DNA from: CAZIKB01 sp964539665
GTDB lineage: Bacteria > Zhuqueibacterota > Zhuqueibacteria > Oceanimicrobiales > Oceanimicrobiaceae
NCBI GenBank assembly: GCA_964539665.1
Contig: CAZIKB010000001.1
Span: forward strand, 101,046 to 165,045
DNA: 64,000 nt
Direction of reading: 5' to 3'
The position numbers and the translations under genes are program-made. The notes beneath the pieces are model-generated. The model was given only the letters and a program-made list of their open reading frames with translations. It searched no databases and was not told where the DNA came from. Shown here in pieces: positions 7,737 through 16,623 of the stretch. The stretch's first letter is position 1; each line of letters starts with the position of its first letter.

Positions 7737-8873
7737 TTAAAATATAGCCTCTTTTACTTTTTTTAGAAAACCACGATCATTTTGAGGTGGTTTTGTATGC
7801 TCACTTTGAGCTAACTCTTCAAATAGCTTTTTTTCAATAGATGTCAATTTCATCGGAGTCCAGACTAATACTCTAACCAGTTGATCGCCTCTACTATGGC
7901 CCTGTAAGCGAGGAATACCCTTACCCCGCATTCTTAATATTTTATTCGTTTGAGTACCCGGTTGAATTTGTAATTTCACTTTCCCATTTAAACTTGGCAC
8001 TTCTACTTCAGTACCCAACGCAACCTGGCTAAAACTTAAGGGTAACTCATATAAAATATCGTCATCATGTCTTTCAAAATACTTATGTTCCTTTTCTTCA
8101 ATAAATATTATAACATCCCCTTCAGGACCATTATTGGGGCCAACGTTTCCTTCACCACGAATTGTTATGTAATTTCCAGATGATACACCTGCTGGAATAT
8201 CTACCGCAATAACACCATCTCCCTGGACACGCCCTTCACCGGCACACTTAATACAACGATCCTTCAAAATCTTACCTTCGCCATAACAAGCAGAGCAGGT
8301 AGTAATATTTACAAACTGACCAAACAAGGACTGAGAAACCTGCCTGATTTCACCGGAACCATGACACTGCGGACACGTTATGGAAGATGTACCTGAAGCC
8401 GCACCGTTTCCATTACAACCAGTACAAAGAACGGTTTTTTTAATTTTAATTTTTTTATTAACGCCTGTTGCTATTTCTTCTAACGTCAGATTTAGTTTAA
8501 GTTGAAGGTCTTTACCTCTTCTCTTTCGCCCAGCACTGGCGCCACGCCCCATTCCGAAAATATCACCAAAGCCAAAACTTTCTGACATAAAAGTACGAAG
8601 CGCATCGCTGAGATCAAAATCAAAACCCGTAAATCCTTCAACACCGCCCTTTAGACCGCTGTGTCCAAAACGATCATAACGTTGACGCTTTTGGGGATCC
8701 CGCAATACTTCATAAGCCTCTGAGACTTCTTTAAATTTTTCTGCTGCTTTCGTGTCCTCCGGATTTCGGTCCGGATGATATTTCATTGCCAGTTTCCGGT
8801 ATTCTTTTTTTAGCTCTTCACCTGTCACATCTTTACTGACACCCAATATTTCATAATAATCTCGTTTAGCCAT
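7737..8873 (-). CDS. dnaJ: chaperone protein DnaJ
   Basis: The 378-residue co-chaperone stimulates the ATPase of DnaK and delivers substrates. The J domain begins at MAKRDYYEILGVSKD and carries the HPD tripeptide (YHPDRNPED). A short Gly/Phe region follows. Four CxxCxGxG zinc-finger repeats are intact (CTGCNGNG, CPQCHGSG, CSACYGEG, CIKCAGEG), then the two beta-barrel C-terminal domains. This is the complete type I DnaJ layout at the usual length. It is third in hrcA-grpE-dnaJ; dnaK, often between grpE and dnaJ, is absent from the window. Confidence 0.97.
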   Translation of the reverse strand: MAKRDYYEILGVSKDVTGEELKKEYRKLAMKYHPDRNPEDTKAAEKFKEVSEAYEVLRDPQKRQRYDRFGHSGLKGGVEGFTGFDFDLSDALRTFMSESFGFGDIFGMGRGASAGRKRRGKDLQLKLNLTLEEIATGVNKKIKIKKTVLCTGCNGNGAASGTSSITCPQCHGSGEIRQVSQSLFGQFVNITTCSACYGEGKILKDRCIKCAGEGRVQGDGVIAVDIPAGVSSGNYITIRGEGNVGPNNGPEGDVIIFIEEKEHKYFERHDDDILYELPLSFSQVALGTEVEVPSLNGKVKLQIQPGTQTNKILRMRGKGIPRLQGHSRGDQLVRVLVWTPMKLTSIEKKLFEELAQSEHTKPPQNDRGFLKKVKEAIF

Positions 8874-8903
8874 AACTACTAAATTTATATACTCATCAAA
8901 TTA

Positions 8904-9503
8904 CTATTTACTAACCAATACTTGAGAATGACGTAAAATCCGTTCATTCATAACATAACCTTTTAAATGCTCGTCAACCACCATACCGGACGGATGCTCC
9001 TTATTATCAACCTGCAACAACGCGTCATGCTTTTCCGGGTCAAAACTTTGTCCAACCGCATCTATTGGCTTAACTCCTTTGTTTTCTAATATTTTGTTGA
9101 AGTTTTTATAGATCAGTTTAACACCCTCGAATAAAACTTTGAAATCTTCCGATTCCTGTGCAGATTTAATACAACGTTTATAATCATCTAATATTGGTAA
9201 AAGTGCCGTAATTAATTCTGCATTAGTAATTTCTATTAATTGTGCTACTTCATTTTCCCGTCTTTTTTTATAATTCTCAAATTCTGCGGCTTTTCTTAAT
9301 AACTTATCTTTAAACTCATTTCTTTCATTTTCAATTTTTTCAAGTTTTTTATTCAGGTTTTTTATTTTTATTGAAGAGGGTGATGGTTTGGATTTACTTT
9401 TTGACTTGGTACGTACTTTCTCTTCATTATTTCCCTTTGTGACTTTTAATTTGGACTCGGTTCCACTTTTTGCTTTTTTATCCTGCATAGTTTTTCTTTC
9501 CAT
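8904..9503 (-). CDS. grpE: nucleotide exchange factor GrpE
   Basis: This 199-residue protein is GrpE, the ADP/ATP exchange factor of DnaK. It has a charged, disordered Lys/Ser-rich N-terminus, then a long dimerising helix (KLEKIENERNEFKDKLLR, KAAEFENYKKRRENE). The C-terminal beta domain contains the signature LLPILDDYKR...GVKPIDAVGQSFDPEKHDALL. The first ATG (9503) is kept. A second ATG at 9488 is preceded by GGAAAG and is an equally plausible start, removing five residues. It lies 6 bp after hrcA and 30 bp before dnaJ, under the heat-shock operon promoter. Confidence 0.96.
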   Translation of the reverse strand: MERKTMQDKKAKSGTESKLKVTKGNNEEKVRTKSKSKSKPSPSSIKIKNLNKKLEKIENERNEFKDKLLRKAAEFENYKKRRENEVAQLIEITNAELITALLPILDDYKRCIKSAQESEDFKVLFEGVKLIYKNFNKILENKGVKPIDAVGQSFDPEKHDALLQVDNKEHPSGMVVDEHLKGYVMNERILRHSQVLVSK

Positions 9504-9509
9504 ACATTA

Positions 9510-10544
9510 TCAGCTCAAATTGGCGTACAATTTATGTGTTAAAATTTTTCCCATGTAATCTACCAATGATATGATTTTAGGATAGTGCATGCGGGTAGGC
9601 CCAACCACGCCTAAAGTTCCCGTTATATTTCCAATATGGTATCTCACTGAAATGATACTGCACCCTTGAAAAAAGTCCTCCTTATTTTCTTCACCGATAC
9701 TAATTTTAATTTTTTCTTCCGATATCTCATCAAAATAGTTCAGGATACATTGTTTGCTTTCGAATATTTCTAATATTTTTGCTGTTTCCTTGCTATCCGA
9801 AAACTCCGGATTGGATACAATATTGTGGGTACCGCCTAAATGTACACTTTTCTGGACTTCAAAATTGAATAGTTTTTTTGATGATTTCATTATAATAGAA
9901 ATTAAATTATTATCCATAAAATCATTAGTCAATCGTAGATCAATGGTTTCTTTAATTTCCTGTAAAGATAAACCCGATAATCGTTCATTAATAAACCATG
10001 ATGTTTTATTTAGTTGATCGTTGGTAAATTTCACATCAACATCTAACATGATTGTTTTGACTAGTCCGGATTTTATTGTAATAACCGCTAATATTTTAGT
10101 ATCAGAAATTGACACCAGGTCCATCTTTTGAAAAATTCCATGATGAAATCTGGGCTCCAGTACTACTCCCAACTGGCTTGATAATTTTCCAAGAATATAT
10201 GAAGATGCTTCAAACAAATCATACACATCCAATGTAACTTTGCGTAAATTGTCCAATATTAATCTTCGGTCACTTTTAGTTAAAGTCGGAACAGCCATGA
10301 GATTATCAACATAACAGCGATAGCCTTTATCCGTGGGAATGCGTCCAGCCGATACGTGAGGCTGTATTAAATATCCCATCTCTTCGAGATCGTTCATGAC
10401 ATTGCGAATTGTTGCAGGGCTAATACCTAATTTGTGCTTTTTAGCTAAATAACGAGATCCCACCGGACAAGCATTTTGCACAAAACTTTCAACAACGCAA
10501 TTTAAAATCCTGGTTTCTCTCTGTGAAAGTACCAAAGCGCTCAT
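9510..10544 (-). CDS. hrcA: heat-inducible transcription repressor HrcA
   Basis: The protein of about 344 residues (start taken at ATG 10544, giving MSALVLSQRETRIL; an in-frame TTG lies nine bases earlier) is HrcA, the repressor of class I heat-shock operons. The N-terminal winged helix includes the conserved PVGSRYLAKKHKLGISPATIRNVM. The next block, LEEMGYLIQPHVSAGRIPTDKGYR, is the wing signature of the family. The C-terminal dimerisation domain closes with GTLGVVGPTRMHYPKII. It heads hrcA-grpE-dnaJ, as expected for an autoregulator. No canonical CIRCE operator is visible upstream, which is unusual (see findings). Confidence 0.96.
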   Translation of the reverse strand: MSALVLSQRETRILNCVVESFVQNACPVGSRYLAKKHKLGISPATIRNVMNDLEEMGYLIQPHVSAGRIPTDKGYRCYVDNLMAVPTLTKSDRRLILDNLRKVTLDVYDLFEASSYILGKLSSQLGVVLEPRFHHGIFQKMDLVSISDTKILAVITIKSGLVKTIMLDVDVKFTNDQLNKTSWFINERLSGLSLQEIKETIDLRLTNDFMDNNLISIIMKSSKKLFNFEVQKSVHLGGTHNIVSNPEFSDSKETAKILEIFESKQCILNYFDEISEEKIKISIGEENKEDFFQGCSIISVRYHIGNITGTLGVVGPTRMHYPKIISLVDYMGKILTHKLYANLS

Positions 10545-10612
10545 AACTAACAATCATGCTATTCTTAACAATATTACATTCATTATCAGCATTTCAAAAT
10601 GAAAATTATCGT

Positions 10613-10641
10613 AAGATAGTAATTTTTCTATTGTATGTCAA
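10613..10641 (-). promoter_or_regulatory. sigma-70-type promoter of hrcA-grpE-dnaJ
   Basis: On the minus strand a perfect TTGACA (-35) is separated by exactly 17 bp from TATCTT (-10). The -10 lies about 70 bp upstream of the hrcA ATG. A small inverted repeat, CATTT-N2-AAATG (10590-10601), follows the -10 and could be an operator half-site pair. The nearest upstream gene, ftsX, ends 40 bp behind the -35. Confidence 0.65.
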
Positions 10642-10680
10642 GCAAAAACTCTAATTGTAAAACTTGGTTTTAGCTTCAAA

Positions 10681-11550
10681 TTACAAATAACGTCTTATGG
10701 CGGTGAAGCTGCCAGTAAATCCTAACACTATACCTAGACTGGCGAGAACAGCATATATTTTCCAATCTACTGATATGTATCCTGGAATTTCAATTGCTAA
10801 TATTTTAATCATCGTGTACAAAAAGAGCGCTGAAAAAATGCCGCCAAGAAATCCTTGTGTTGTACCCTGGATATATAACGGCATTTGCACAAAAAATCTT
10901 GTTGCCCCGACCAATTTCATGGTTTCAATTATTCTCTTTTTTGATAAGATGATCAATCGAATATTATTGGAAACCAGGAGCAGCGCGCTTAAACAAACTA
11001 TGATTCCAATGATAAAATCAATCGCAATTGCTACGTTAATATATTTTTCTAAAATAACTAGATATTCACGACGATAAACAATCTCCTCTTCCTTTATATC
11101 GGATATAGAATTAATGTATTTAAAAACTTTTTCAGCGCCTGCAGAGTTTCTATATTTTACACTTAATTTAATCCTAAAAGAAGCTGGCAACGGATTATAT
11201 CCCAGTGTTTCAAAATAATCCTCTTGCTGCTCCTTAAACAGGTTTTTGAATTCATTTTTTGCGGACTCTTTTGATATAAATGTTAAAGATTCAACTCCTT
11301 CATATCGTTTTATTTTATTTGAGAGCTCTTGAATCTTCATCTCATCTATTGAATCATCTAAAAAAACTTCTAATTCCACGCGGCTTCTTAAATTCTCAAT
11401 CAGATGCCCTAAATTCACAGTAATAATTAAAAATATTCCTATTAGAATTAAAGAAATAGCTACAGTAACGGTAGCAATAAATCCAGAAAAGCGAGCGCGG
11501 ATTAATCCTCCAAAGCCCTCTCTTAATGAAAATATGAGACCTTGGCTCAA
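10681..11550 (-). CDS. ftsX: cell division protein FtsX
   Basis: The 289-residue FtsX is the membrane partner of FtsE and transmits ATP hydrolysis to periplasmic peptidoglycan hydrolase activation at the septum. Four transmembrane helices are visible at about residues 23-46, 171-197, 229-251 and 265-285. The large extracytoplasmic loop between the first two has the FtsX-type sequence (VELEVFLDDSIDEMKIQEL). The start is TTG at 11550, overlapping the ftsE stop (TTGA), so translation is coupled to ftsE. Length and topology are typical. Confidence 0.94.
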   Translation of the reverse strand: MSQGLIFSLREGFGGLIRARFSGFIATVTVAISLILIGIFLIITVNLGHLIENLRSRVELEVFLDDSIDEMKIQELSNKIKRYEGVESLTFISKESAKNEFKNLFKEQQEDYFETLGYNPLPASFRIKLSVKYRNSAGAEKVFKYINSISDIKEEEIVYRREYLVILEKYINVAIAIDFIIGIIVCLSALLLVSNNIRLIILSKKRIIETMKLVGATRFFVQMPLYIQGTTQGFLGGIFSALFLYTMIKILAIEIPGYISVDWKIYAVLASLGIVLGFTGSFTAIRRYL

Positions 11551-12197
11551 CTCAAAGTCCTCCCATTTTTAATAAATATCACACGCTTTGAATTATTATT
11601 CACCAATTCGTAATTGTGGGTTGCCATCAAAACTGCCGTTCCCCGGGCATTTACTTTGTCAAGGACATGCATAATTTCTACGGTCGTCTTGGGATCTAAA
11701 TTTCCTGTTGGTTCATCGGCTAACAAAATAAATGGTTCGTTAACAATGGCTCTTGCAATGGCAACTCGTTGCTGTTCTCCTCCGGAAAGCTCGTTTGGCA
11801 TTCTTCTGCTTTTAAGACTTAAACCAACATCAGCTAAAGCCCTTAATGTTTTCTTTTTGAGCTCTTTTCGACTTGCACCAGTAACCCTCAGAGCAAAAGC
11901 TACATTTTCAAAGACATCTCTATCTTCTATGAGCTTAAAATCCTGAAAAATGATTCCAATTTTTCTGCGCAGATATGGGATGTCTTTCCGCCGGATGTTA
12001 TTGGAACTATAATTATCAACAAGCACATATCCTTCAAAAGGAAATTCATCCATGTAAATCATCCTTAAAACTGTACTTTTACCGGCTCCTGTCGGACCAA
12101 CTAAATACACAAACTCTCCATTTTTAACATCGAAATTTACAAATTCTAATCCATCCCCACAAGGATATTTCATTTTCAAATTATGCAATTTAACCAT
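11547..12197 (-). CDS. ftsE: cell division ATP-binding protein FtsE
   Basis: The 216-residue ABC ATPase shows Walker A (GPTGAGKST), the Q-loop in IFQDFKLIEDRDVFENV, the signature LSGGEQQRVAIARA, Walker B (LLADEPTGNLD) and the H-loop in MATHNYELV. The DRDVFENVAFALRV segment after the Q-loop is characteristic of FtsE as opposed to other small ABC ATPases. It pairs directly with ftsX. FtsEX regulates cell-wall hydrolysis during division. An upstream methyltransferase gene lies 20 bp away, so the group may share a transcript. Confidence 0.95.
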   Translation of the reverse strand: MVKLHNLKMKYPCGDGLEFVNFDVKNGEFVYLVGPTGAGKSTVLRMIYMDEFPFEGYVLVDNYSSNNIRRKDIPYLRRKIGIIFQDFKLIEDRDVFENVAFALRVTGASRKELKKKTLRALADVGLSLKSRRMPNELSGGEQQRVAIARAIVNEPFILLADEPTGNLDPKTTVEIMHVLDKVNARGTAVLMATHNYELVNNNSKRVIFIKNGRTLS

Positions 12198-12217
12198 ATT
12201 ATTTACCGCACAAAACT

Positions 12218-12991
12218 TTATATTTTTTTTAAAACAAAATGTACCCGGTCTGATTTTTCAGAACCCGCTCGCATTGAAAAACCATCATATACACCAACGA
12301 TTTGGAAACAATCTAATGGAATTATTGATTTAATCTCATCAATTCTATAAATTCTTTGAAGATGTTTCTCTTTATATACTGCGGCTGAATTTGAGTTCCA
12401 CATTATATGAAATTCATTAATTTGAATTTTTTTTTGTAATGAAAAGGAAGATTGCCGAACATACTGAAAATCATCTGTTTGATCCTTCTCATAATATTGT
12501 TGAAAATTATTTCGGGAGTTTTTTTCAGTACAAATATCGAAAACAAACACGCCCCCTTTTTCTAAAGCTTTTGACGAATGATGGATAGTAGAGAGACATG
12601 TTTCCAGATCCATACAGTAGTTAATACTATCATAAGTACAAATTAGAGCATGAAACAGTTTTTTTACCTCAAACTGTAACATAGATCCCTGCCAAACTGG
12701 AATTTGCATTCCCTTATTTCGCGCCTTAAATTGAGTCAATTTAACCATCTTTTCTGATTCATCAAATCCAGCAACTTTGAATTTCAAATTAGTTAACTTG
12801 ATCAATAAGTTGCCCGTTCCGCAAGAAATATCTAACACGTCGTTGACCTGAATATCGGCTTTTAAAAAAAGATCAGAAAGATAGTAAGCCCAACGCTGAT
12901 AATTCACATGGCGCATTAAGTAATCATAGATGAAAGCCAATTGTGAATATGGTTTAACGGTCTCAGGAATTTGAAGCCAATTGGACAGCAA
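12218..12991 (-). CDS. class I SAM-dependent methyltransferase, substrate unknown
   Basis: The 257-residue protein has a Rossmann-type methyltransferase domain with motif I VLDISCGTGNLLIKL near residues 54-68. This is followed by an acidic strand-2 end (AGFDESEKMV) and a post-motif LICTYDSINYCMD, as in small-molecule methyltransferases. The C-terminal part has the beta-rich insert seen in the 'YP-binding' type 11/25 methyltransferases. Its first 29 bases overlap the end of pdxA, suggesting coupling with that gene. There is no signature pointing to a specific substrate. Confidence 0.8.
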   Translation of the reverse strand: MLSNWLQIPETVKPYSQLAFIYDYLMRHVNYQRWAYYLSDLFLKADIQVNDVLDISCGTGNLLIKLTNLKFKVAGFDESEKMVKLTQFKARNKGMQIPVWQGSMLQFEVKKLFHALICTYDSINYCMDLETCLSTIHHSSKALEKGGVFVFDICTEKNSRNNFQQYYEKDQTDDFQYVRQSSFSLQKKIQINEFHIMWNSNSAAVYKEKHLQRIYRIDEIKSIIPLDCFQIVGVYDGFSMRAGSEKSDRVHFVLKKI

Positions 12992-13961
12992 GCTTTATAG
13001 CCTCCTCTATACTACCTGAATCAGCGATCCCCCGTCCAGCGATATCATAGGCTGTACCATGATCTGGCGAAGTGCGGATTATAGGTAAACCAGCGGTATA
13101 ATTTACTGCTTTTCCGAACGATTGCATTTTTAACGGAATTAGTCCTTGATCGTGATACATGGCTAAATATGCGTCAACATTATTTTCGTTTGTCCGAGCA
13201 AATAATGTATCAGCAGAAAATGGCCCCGCGGCATCTATGCCAATCTTTCTTGCTGCCTTTATTGCTGGTAAAATAATATCCAATTCTTCATTACCAAACA
13301 TTCCCGCTTCACCAGCGTGCGGATTTAAAGCAGTAACAGCAATTTGGGGCTCAGGTATGTTAAATCTATTCTGCAAATCATTATTTAATATTCTCAACTT
13401 ACTTAATATTTTTTCCTTATTCAATAAATATGATATAGATTTTATTGCACAATGAGTGGTAACCAATCCAACTCTAAAGTTTCCACTCAATAAAACCATT
13501 ACCACGTCAGCAATTTTGGTTTTTACTGCAAAAAATTCCGTTTGTCCCGGAAAGTGATAGCCGGCTAAATTGAATGCCTGTTTTGAAATGGGCGCCGTTA
13601 CAATTGCTTCAACCTTTCTTTCAAGCGCCAAATTTAAGGCATCCTTTAATGATTGACCAGCTATCTTGCCGCCAGAGACAGTCACCTGTCCGGTGTCTGG
13701 TTTGAATTCCTGTTCCAATTCCATATCCAATACTGTTACGTTATGCCCGGGCCGATCTATTTGAATAAAATCAGATATTCTTGTTAGATTTAAACTAATA
13801 TTCAATTTTTGAAGCTGATCCATCAAAAAAGTAAGTGGTCCAATAATAACCGCCTGGCAAATTTCCTGGATTTCTTTTTTAGACAGGGCCTTTAAAATGA
13901 TTTCAGGTCCTATGCCATTGGGATCGCCAATCGTGAAAGCAATTAGTGGTCTGTCGCTCAT
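12963..13961 (-). CDS. pdxA: 4-hydroxythreonine-4-phosphate dehydrogenase
   Basis: The 332-residue PdxA oxidises 4-phosphohydroxy-L-threonine in the DXP-dependent route to pyridoxal phosphate. Family marks are TIGDPNGIGPEIILKAL at the N-terminus, the zinc-ligand histidine in TTHCAIKSI, and a second ligand region YHDQGLIPLK near residue 274. The C-terminal TSPDHGTAYDIAG is also characteristic. Length matches the family. No other pyridoxine gene is in the window; a PLP-dependent aminotransferase near the left edge is not operon-linked. Spacing of 17 bp to the upstream methyltransferase suggests a shared transcript. Confidence 0.96.
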   Translation of the reverse strand: MSDRPLIAFTIGDPNGIGPEIILKALSKKEIQEICQAVIIGPLTFLMDQLQKLNISLNLTRISDFIQIDRPGHNVTVLDMELEQEFKPDTGQVTVSGGKIAGQSLKDALNLALERKVEAIVTAPISKQAFNLAGYHFPGQTEFFAVKTKIADVVMVLLSGNFRVGLVTTHCAIKSISYLLNKEKILSKLRILNNDLQNRFNIPEPQIAVTALNPHAGEAGMFGNEELDIILPAIKAARKIGIDAAGPFSADTLFARTNENNVDAYLAMYHDQGLIPLKMQSFGKAVNYTAGLPIIRTSPDHGTAYDIAGRGIADSGSIEEAIKLAVQLASNS

Positions 13962-13978
13962 ATTTTAAAGCCGTAAAA

Positions 13979-14815
13979 TTAGGATTTCTGCGCGATTAAA
14001 TAAGTTCTTACACCTTCAGAAACAAAGCTGACAAATAAACTATTTAAACCTAAAGCTTTACACATTCTATAGACTAAAAGACTGCTTCGCTGGAGCAATT
14101 TTTCATTAAAATCATCCAGTGTTTCGTTTTTTAAAAAATACCTGTTAAAAACATGAATAATATAATAAAATATTACTGGAATCCGAGTTGAGTACTTTAC
14201 TTCTTTTTCAAAAGTTCCCATTTCTATTACACGAAATCCAGCTTGTTCAGCCATGTCTTTTAATTCCTCCGGACGATAGGCAGTATGAAAGTACAAATTG
14301 CTTTCAACACCTTTCACTCCATATTTTTTCATTTCACCCACGCTTACCCAGTCAGGTCTCTTTATTTTATAGTTTGGCGTGGTAATCAATAAATTGCCCC
14401 CGGATTTTAAAACCCGATAACACTCGGTTATCACACTTTGAGAATTGGGAACATGCTCTATCAACTCTGAACATAAAATAGAATTTATTGAATTTGGTCG
14501 AAGAAATGAGAGATTTTGAGCGTCCCCTTTAAAAAATGAAGCGCCGGGATTTCGCGTTTTTGCTGTTTGAAGCACTGAAAAGGCAATATCAATGCCAATG
14601 GCTCTGCCATTTAAATAATTTGAAATATAATATCCTCTATTGCATCCTAAATCCAGAAGGCATCCTTTGGTGTCTGTTAAGTACTTTAGTACAAATTGTT
14701 TGCGAAGCAAACCTCGAAGTGTACCAAAAACCACTTTTTCTTCAGGATAAAGCTTGCCAACTGATTCGTAGAATACTCGATAGTCTATCAGTGTATTGGG
14801 GGGCGTTTTGTTCAA
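13979..14815 (-). CDS. class I SAM-dependent methyltransferase (type 11)
   Basis: The 278-residue protein contains motif I LLDLGCNRGYYISNYL near residues 53-68, the strand-2 acidic GIDIAFSVLQ, and the motif SELIEHVPNSQSV, followed by YRVLKSGGNLLITTPNY. This is the methyltransferase type 11 pattern seen in UbiE- and sugar/lipid-modifying enzymes. The C-terminal third, with several aromatic and basic residues, may associate with the membrane. It sits upstream of pdxA and downstream of a terminator-like hairpin. I cannot assign a substrate. Confidence 0.8.
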   Translation of the reverse strand: MNKTPPNTLIDYRVFYESVGKLYPEEKVVFGTLRGLLRKQFVLKYLTDTKGCLLDLGCNRGYYISNYLNGRAIGIDIAFSVLQTAKTRNPGASFFKGDAQNLSFLRPNSINSILCSELIEHVPNSQSVITECYRVLKSGGNLLITTPNYKIKRPDWVSVGEMKKYGVKGVESNLYFHTAYRPEELKDMAEQAGFRVIEMGTFEKEVKYSTRIPVIFYYIIHVFNRYFLKNETLDDFNEKLLQRSSLLVYRMCKALGLNSLFVSFVSEGVRTYLIAQKS

Positions 14816-14908
14816 CTTATTATTTTTAAGAATAGCATATAAGTGAATCCCAAATATATGGCGAGCACAAATGAAAAGTCTGTGATCTGTAGTTAATTAA
14901 TTTTGTTT

Positions 14909-14950
14909 AAAAAAACATACCTCACAAACAGCAATGTGTCTGTGAGGTAT
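14909..14950 (-). terminator. rho-independent terminator after the TPR/BamE-like gene
   Basis: A 10-bp perfect stem, ATACCTCACA (14917-14926) against TGTGAGGTAT (14941-14950), encloses a 14-nt loop. On the minus strand it is followed by G and seven Ts. It lies 50 bp after the stop of the TPR gene and about 100 bp before the methyltransferase start, separating the two transcription units. Confidence 0.7.
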
Positions 14951-14999
14951 AGTATATATGTATTGCTTAATCTATTATTGTAAAATAAATGTATGGTGA

Positions 15000-16445
15000 T
15001 CACTTAAACTGATAGAGCGCTGTAACCTCGCCATTATCGATATACAAGTTTATTTGATTGGGAACCTCTATTTTTCTCTTTACCTCAGAATCAGGCTGAT
15101 ATATCCATTCTTCAACAGTTTGGAACGCTTCTGATTCAATATTTTTGATTTGAGTTGGTTCTCCCAAAAGCGCTTTAACGTCTGCAACCAGCATTCCAAC
15201 GTACACTTTATCATCCAGGGCGTACAATAATTCTTCAGCTTTGGCAAAAGCAAAACCTGCCAAAGACATTTTTTCTATTCTCCCCGAAACGTTCCCTAAT
15301 ACTAACCAGAGATCCTGATCGTCTGAATTCATACTGGTGGCTAATTCAATATAGGGAAAGGACGCTCTAAAGTCGTTGACATGGGTTGTGTCTTCAGACT
15401 CTTCCTCGAGAGCATCGTATTTTTGCAGGCCCATTTTGAAATAGGTATAGCCAAGATTAAAGTTCGCATCTTTAGATTCAGGTTGAATTGCATAAGATTT
15501 TTCAAATTGCACCAGTGCGTTTTCATAATCAATTGCATTAAAGAGCAAAGAACCATAATTAGTAATTAATTGAAAATTTTCTGGATCCTCTGAGAGCGCA
15601 TCCTGGAAAACAGTTTTGGCCTTTTCAATTTGCCCTGTTTCAGTGTAAGCCCGCGCCAGGTTGTCGGCTACTTCAGTATCACGAACGCCCTGTGACCAGA
15701 GATCTTCAAGAATTGGTAACGCTAAACTATCTTGTTTAACAATTGAATACGTTTGCGCAAGCATCACTTTAATATCAATATTCTCTGGTTTAAGTTCCAC
15801 TGCTTTGACTAATGGTGCAACACTTTCTTCGTATTTACCCAAATTCCATAAGGCTGCGGCCATATTTTTATAAGCAAAAACACTATCCGGTAAAATAAGA
15901 GCAGATGCCTTAAAATTTTCAATCGCTATTTTATAATTACTATTTCTGGTTGAATCATCTTCAGTGCTTATTGCTTCATTAAAGCTGTTGACACCGATAG
16001 TGAAAATGTTTTGCCAGATATGTCGTCTTATCATATCGCTGCCAAGTTGAGAAAAAATAACGGAGCCGGAATTTAAAATTGTGCCTTTGTCTCCGTTGAT
16101 TTTTATTCCATCGTCCTTAAATTTGGGTTTTAATTCAACAGCTTTATCGAAGGCTTCTACCATCTTTTCATACTTCTGTTGGCGTGCGTAAACATATCCA
16201 AAAAGATACCAGGCATCTTCATTGTTTGGATCGCGTTCAGTAATTTCTTTCGTCAATACTTCTATTGCTTTGTCTAATTGATTTTCACGAATATAAAGTT
16301 TAGCCCCTCTAACATTTGGGCCGCCGCCCGAAAAAACCTGAGAAACATCTATCAATAACAGGCTTAATAAAGTAATCAGGAAAATCACATTTCCAGGTTT
16401 GTTTAAATAAAACGTCTGTTGTTTTGCAAGGGTAATGAATTTCAT
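15000..16445 (-). CDS. secreted/membrane-anchored TPR protein with C-terminal BamE/SmpA-like domain
   Basis: The start is taken at ATG 16445, preceded by a near-perfect GAAGGAGG Shine-Dalgarno, giving about 481 residues. An N-terminal hydrophobic segment (VIFLITLLSLLLIDVSQVFS) is a signal peptide or anchor. Roughly eight tetratricopeptide repeats follow (for example AWYLFGYVYARQQKYEKMVE and AAALWNLGKYEESVAPL). The last ~70 residues change character: VYVGMLVADVKALLGEPTQ...VEEWIYQ matches the GM-x-x-x-V-x-x-x-LG-x-P pattern of BamE/SmpA-like outer-membrane lipoprotein domains. The pairing suggests an envelope scaffold. It is monocistronic, with its own promoter and terminator. Confidence 0.75.
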   Translation of the reverse strand: MKFITLAKQQTFYLNKPGNVIFLITLLSLLLIDVSQVFSGGGPNVRGAKLYIRENQLDKAIEVLTKEITERDPNNEDAWYLFGYVYARQQKYEKMVEAFDKAVELKPKFKDDGIKINGDKGTILNSGSVIFSQLGSDMIRRHIWQNIFTIGVNSFNEAISTEDDSTRNSNYKIAIENFKASALILPDSVFAYKNMAAALWNLGKYEESVAPLVKAVELKPENIDIKVMLAQTYSIVKQDSLALPILEDLWSQGVRDTEVADNLARAYTETGQIEKAKTVFQDALSEDPENFQLITNYGSLLFNAIDYENALVQFEKSYAIQPESKDANFNLGYTYFKMGLQKYDALEEESEDTTHVNDFRASFPYIELATSMNSDDQDLWLVLGNVSGRIEKMSLAGFAFAKAEELLYALDDKVYVGMLVADVKALLGEPTQIKNIESEAFQTVEEWIYQPDSEVKRKIEVPNQINLYIDNGEVTALYQFK

Positions 16446-16491
16446 TTTTCCTCCTTCAAATCTAATAGCTTTTAATAAAAACAATTGAGTG

Positions 16492-16520
16492 AAAATAACA
16501 AAAATCTATATTGAAGTCAA
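16492..16520 (-). promoter_or_regulatory. sigma-70-type promoter of the TPR/BamE-like gene
   Basis: The minus strand has TTGACT, exactly 17 bp, then TATTTT. The -10 lies 47 bp upstream of the chosen ATG. The upstream gene thiL ends about 100 bp behind, so this is a plausible independent promoter. Confidence 0.55.
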
Positions 16521-16623
16521 TAAAAATATATCTCTATTAATCTTTAATTCTAAAACTGACCCATAAGTTCCTGATGTTATTTCCGAACCATTCTTGTGTT
16601 CGAGTTGCATCTGCATTAAAATT

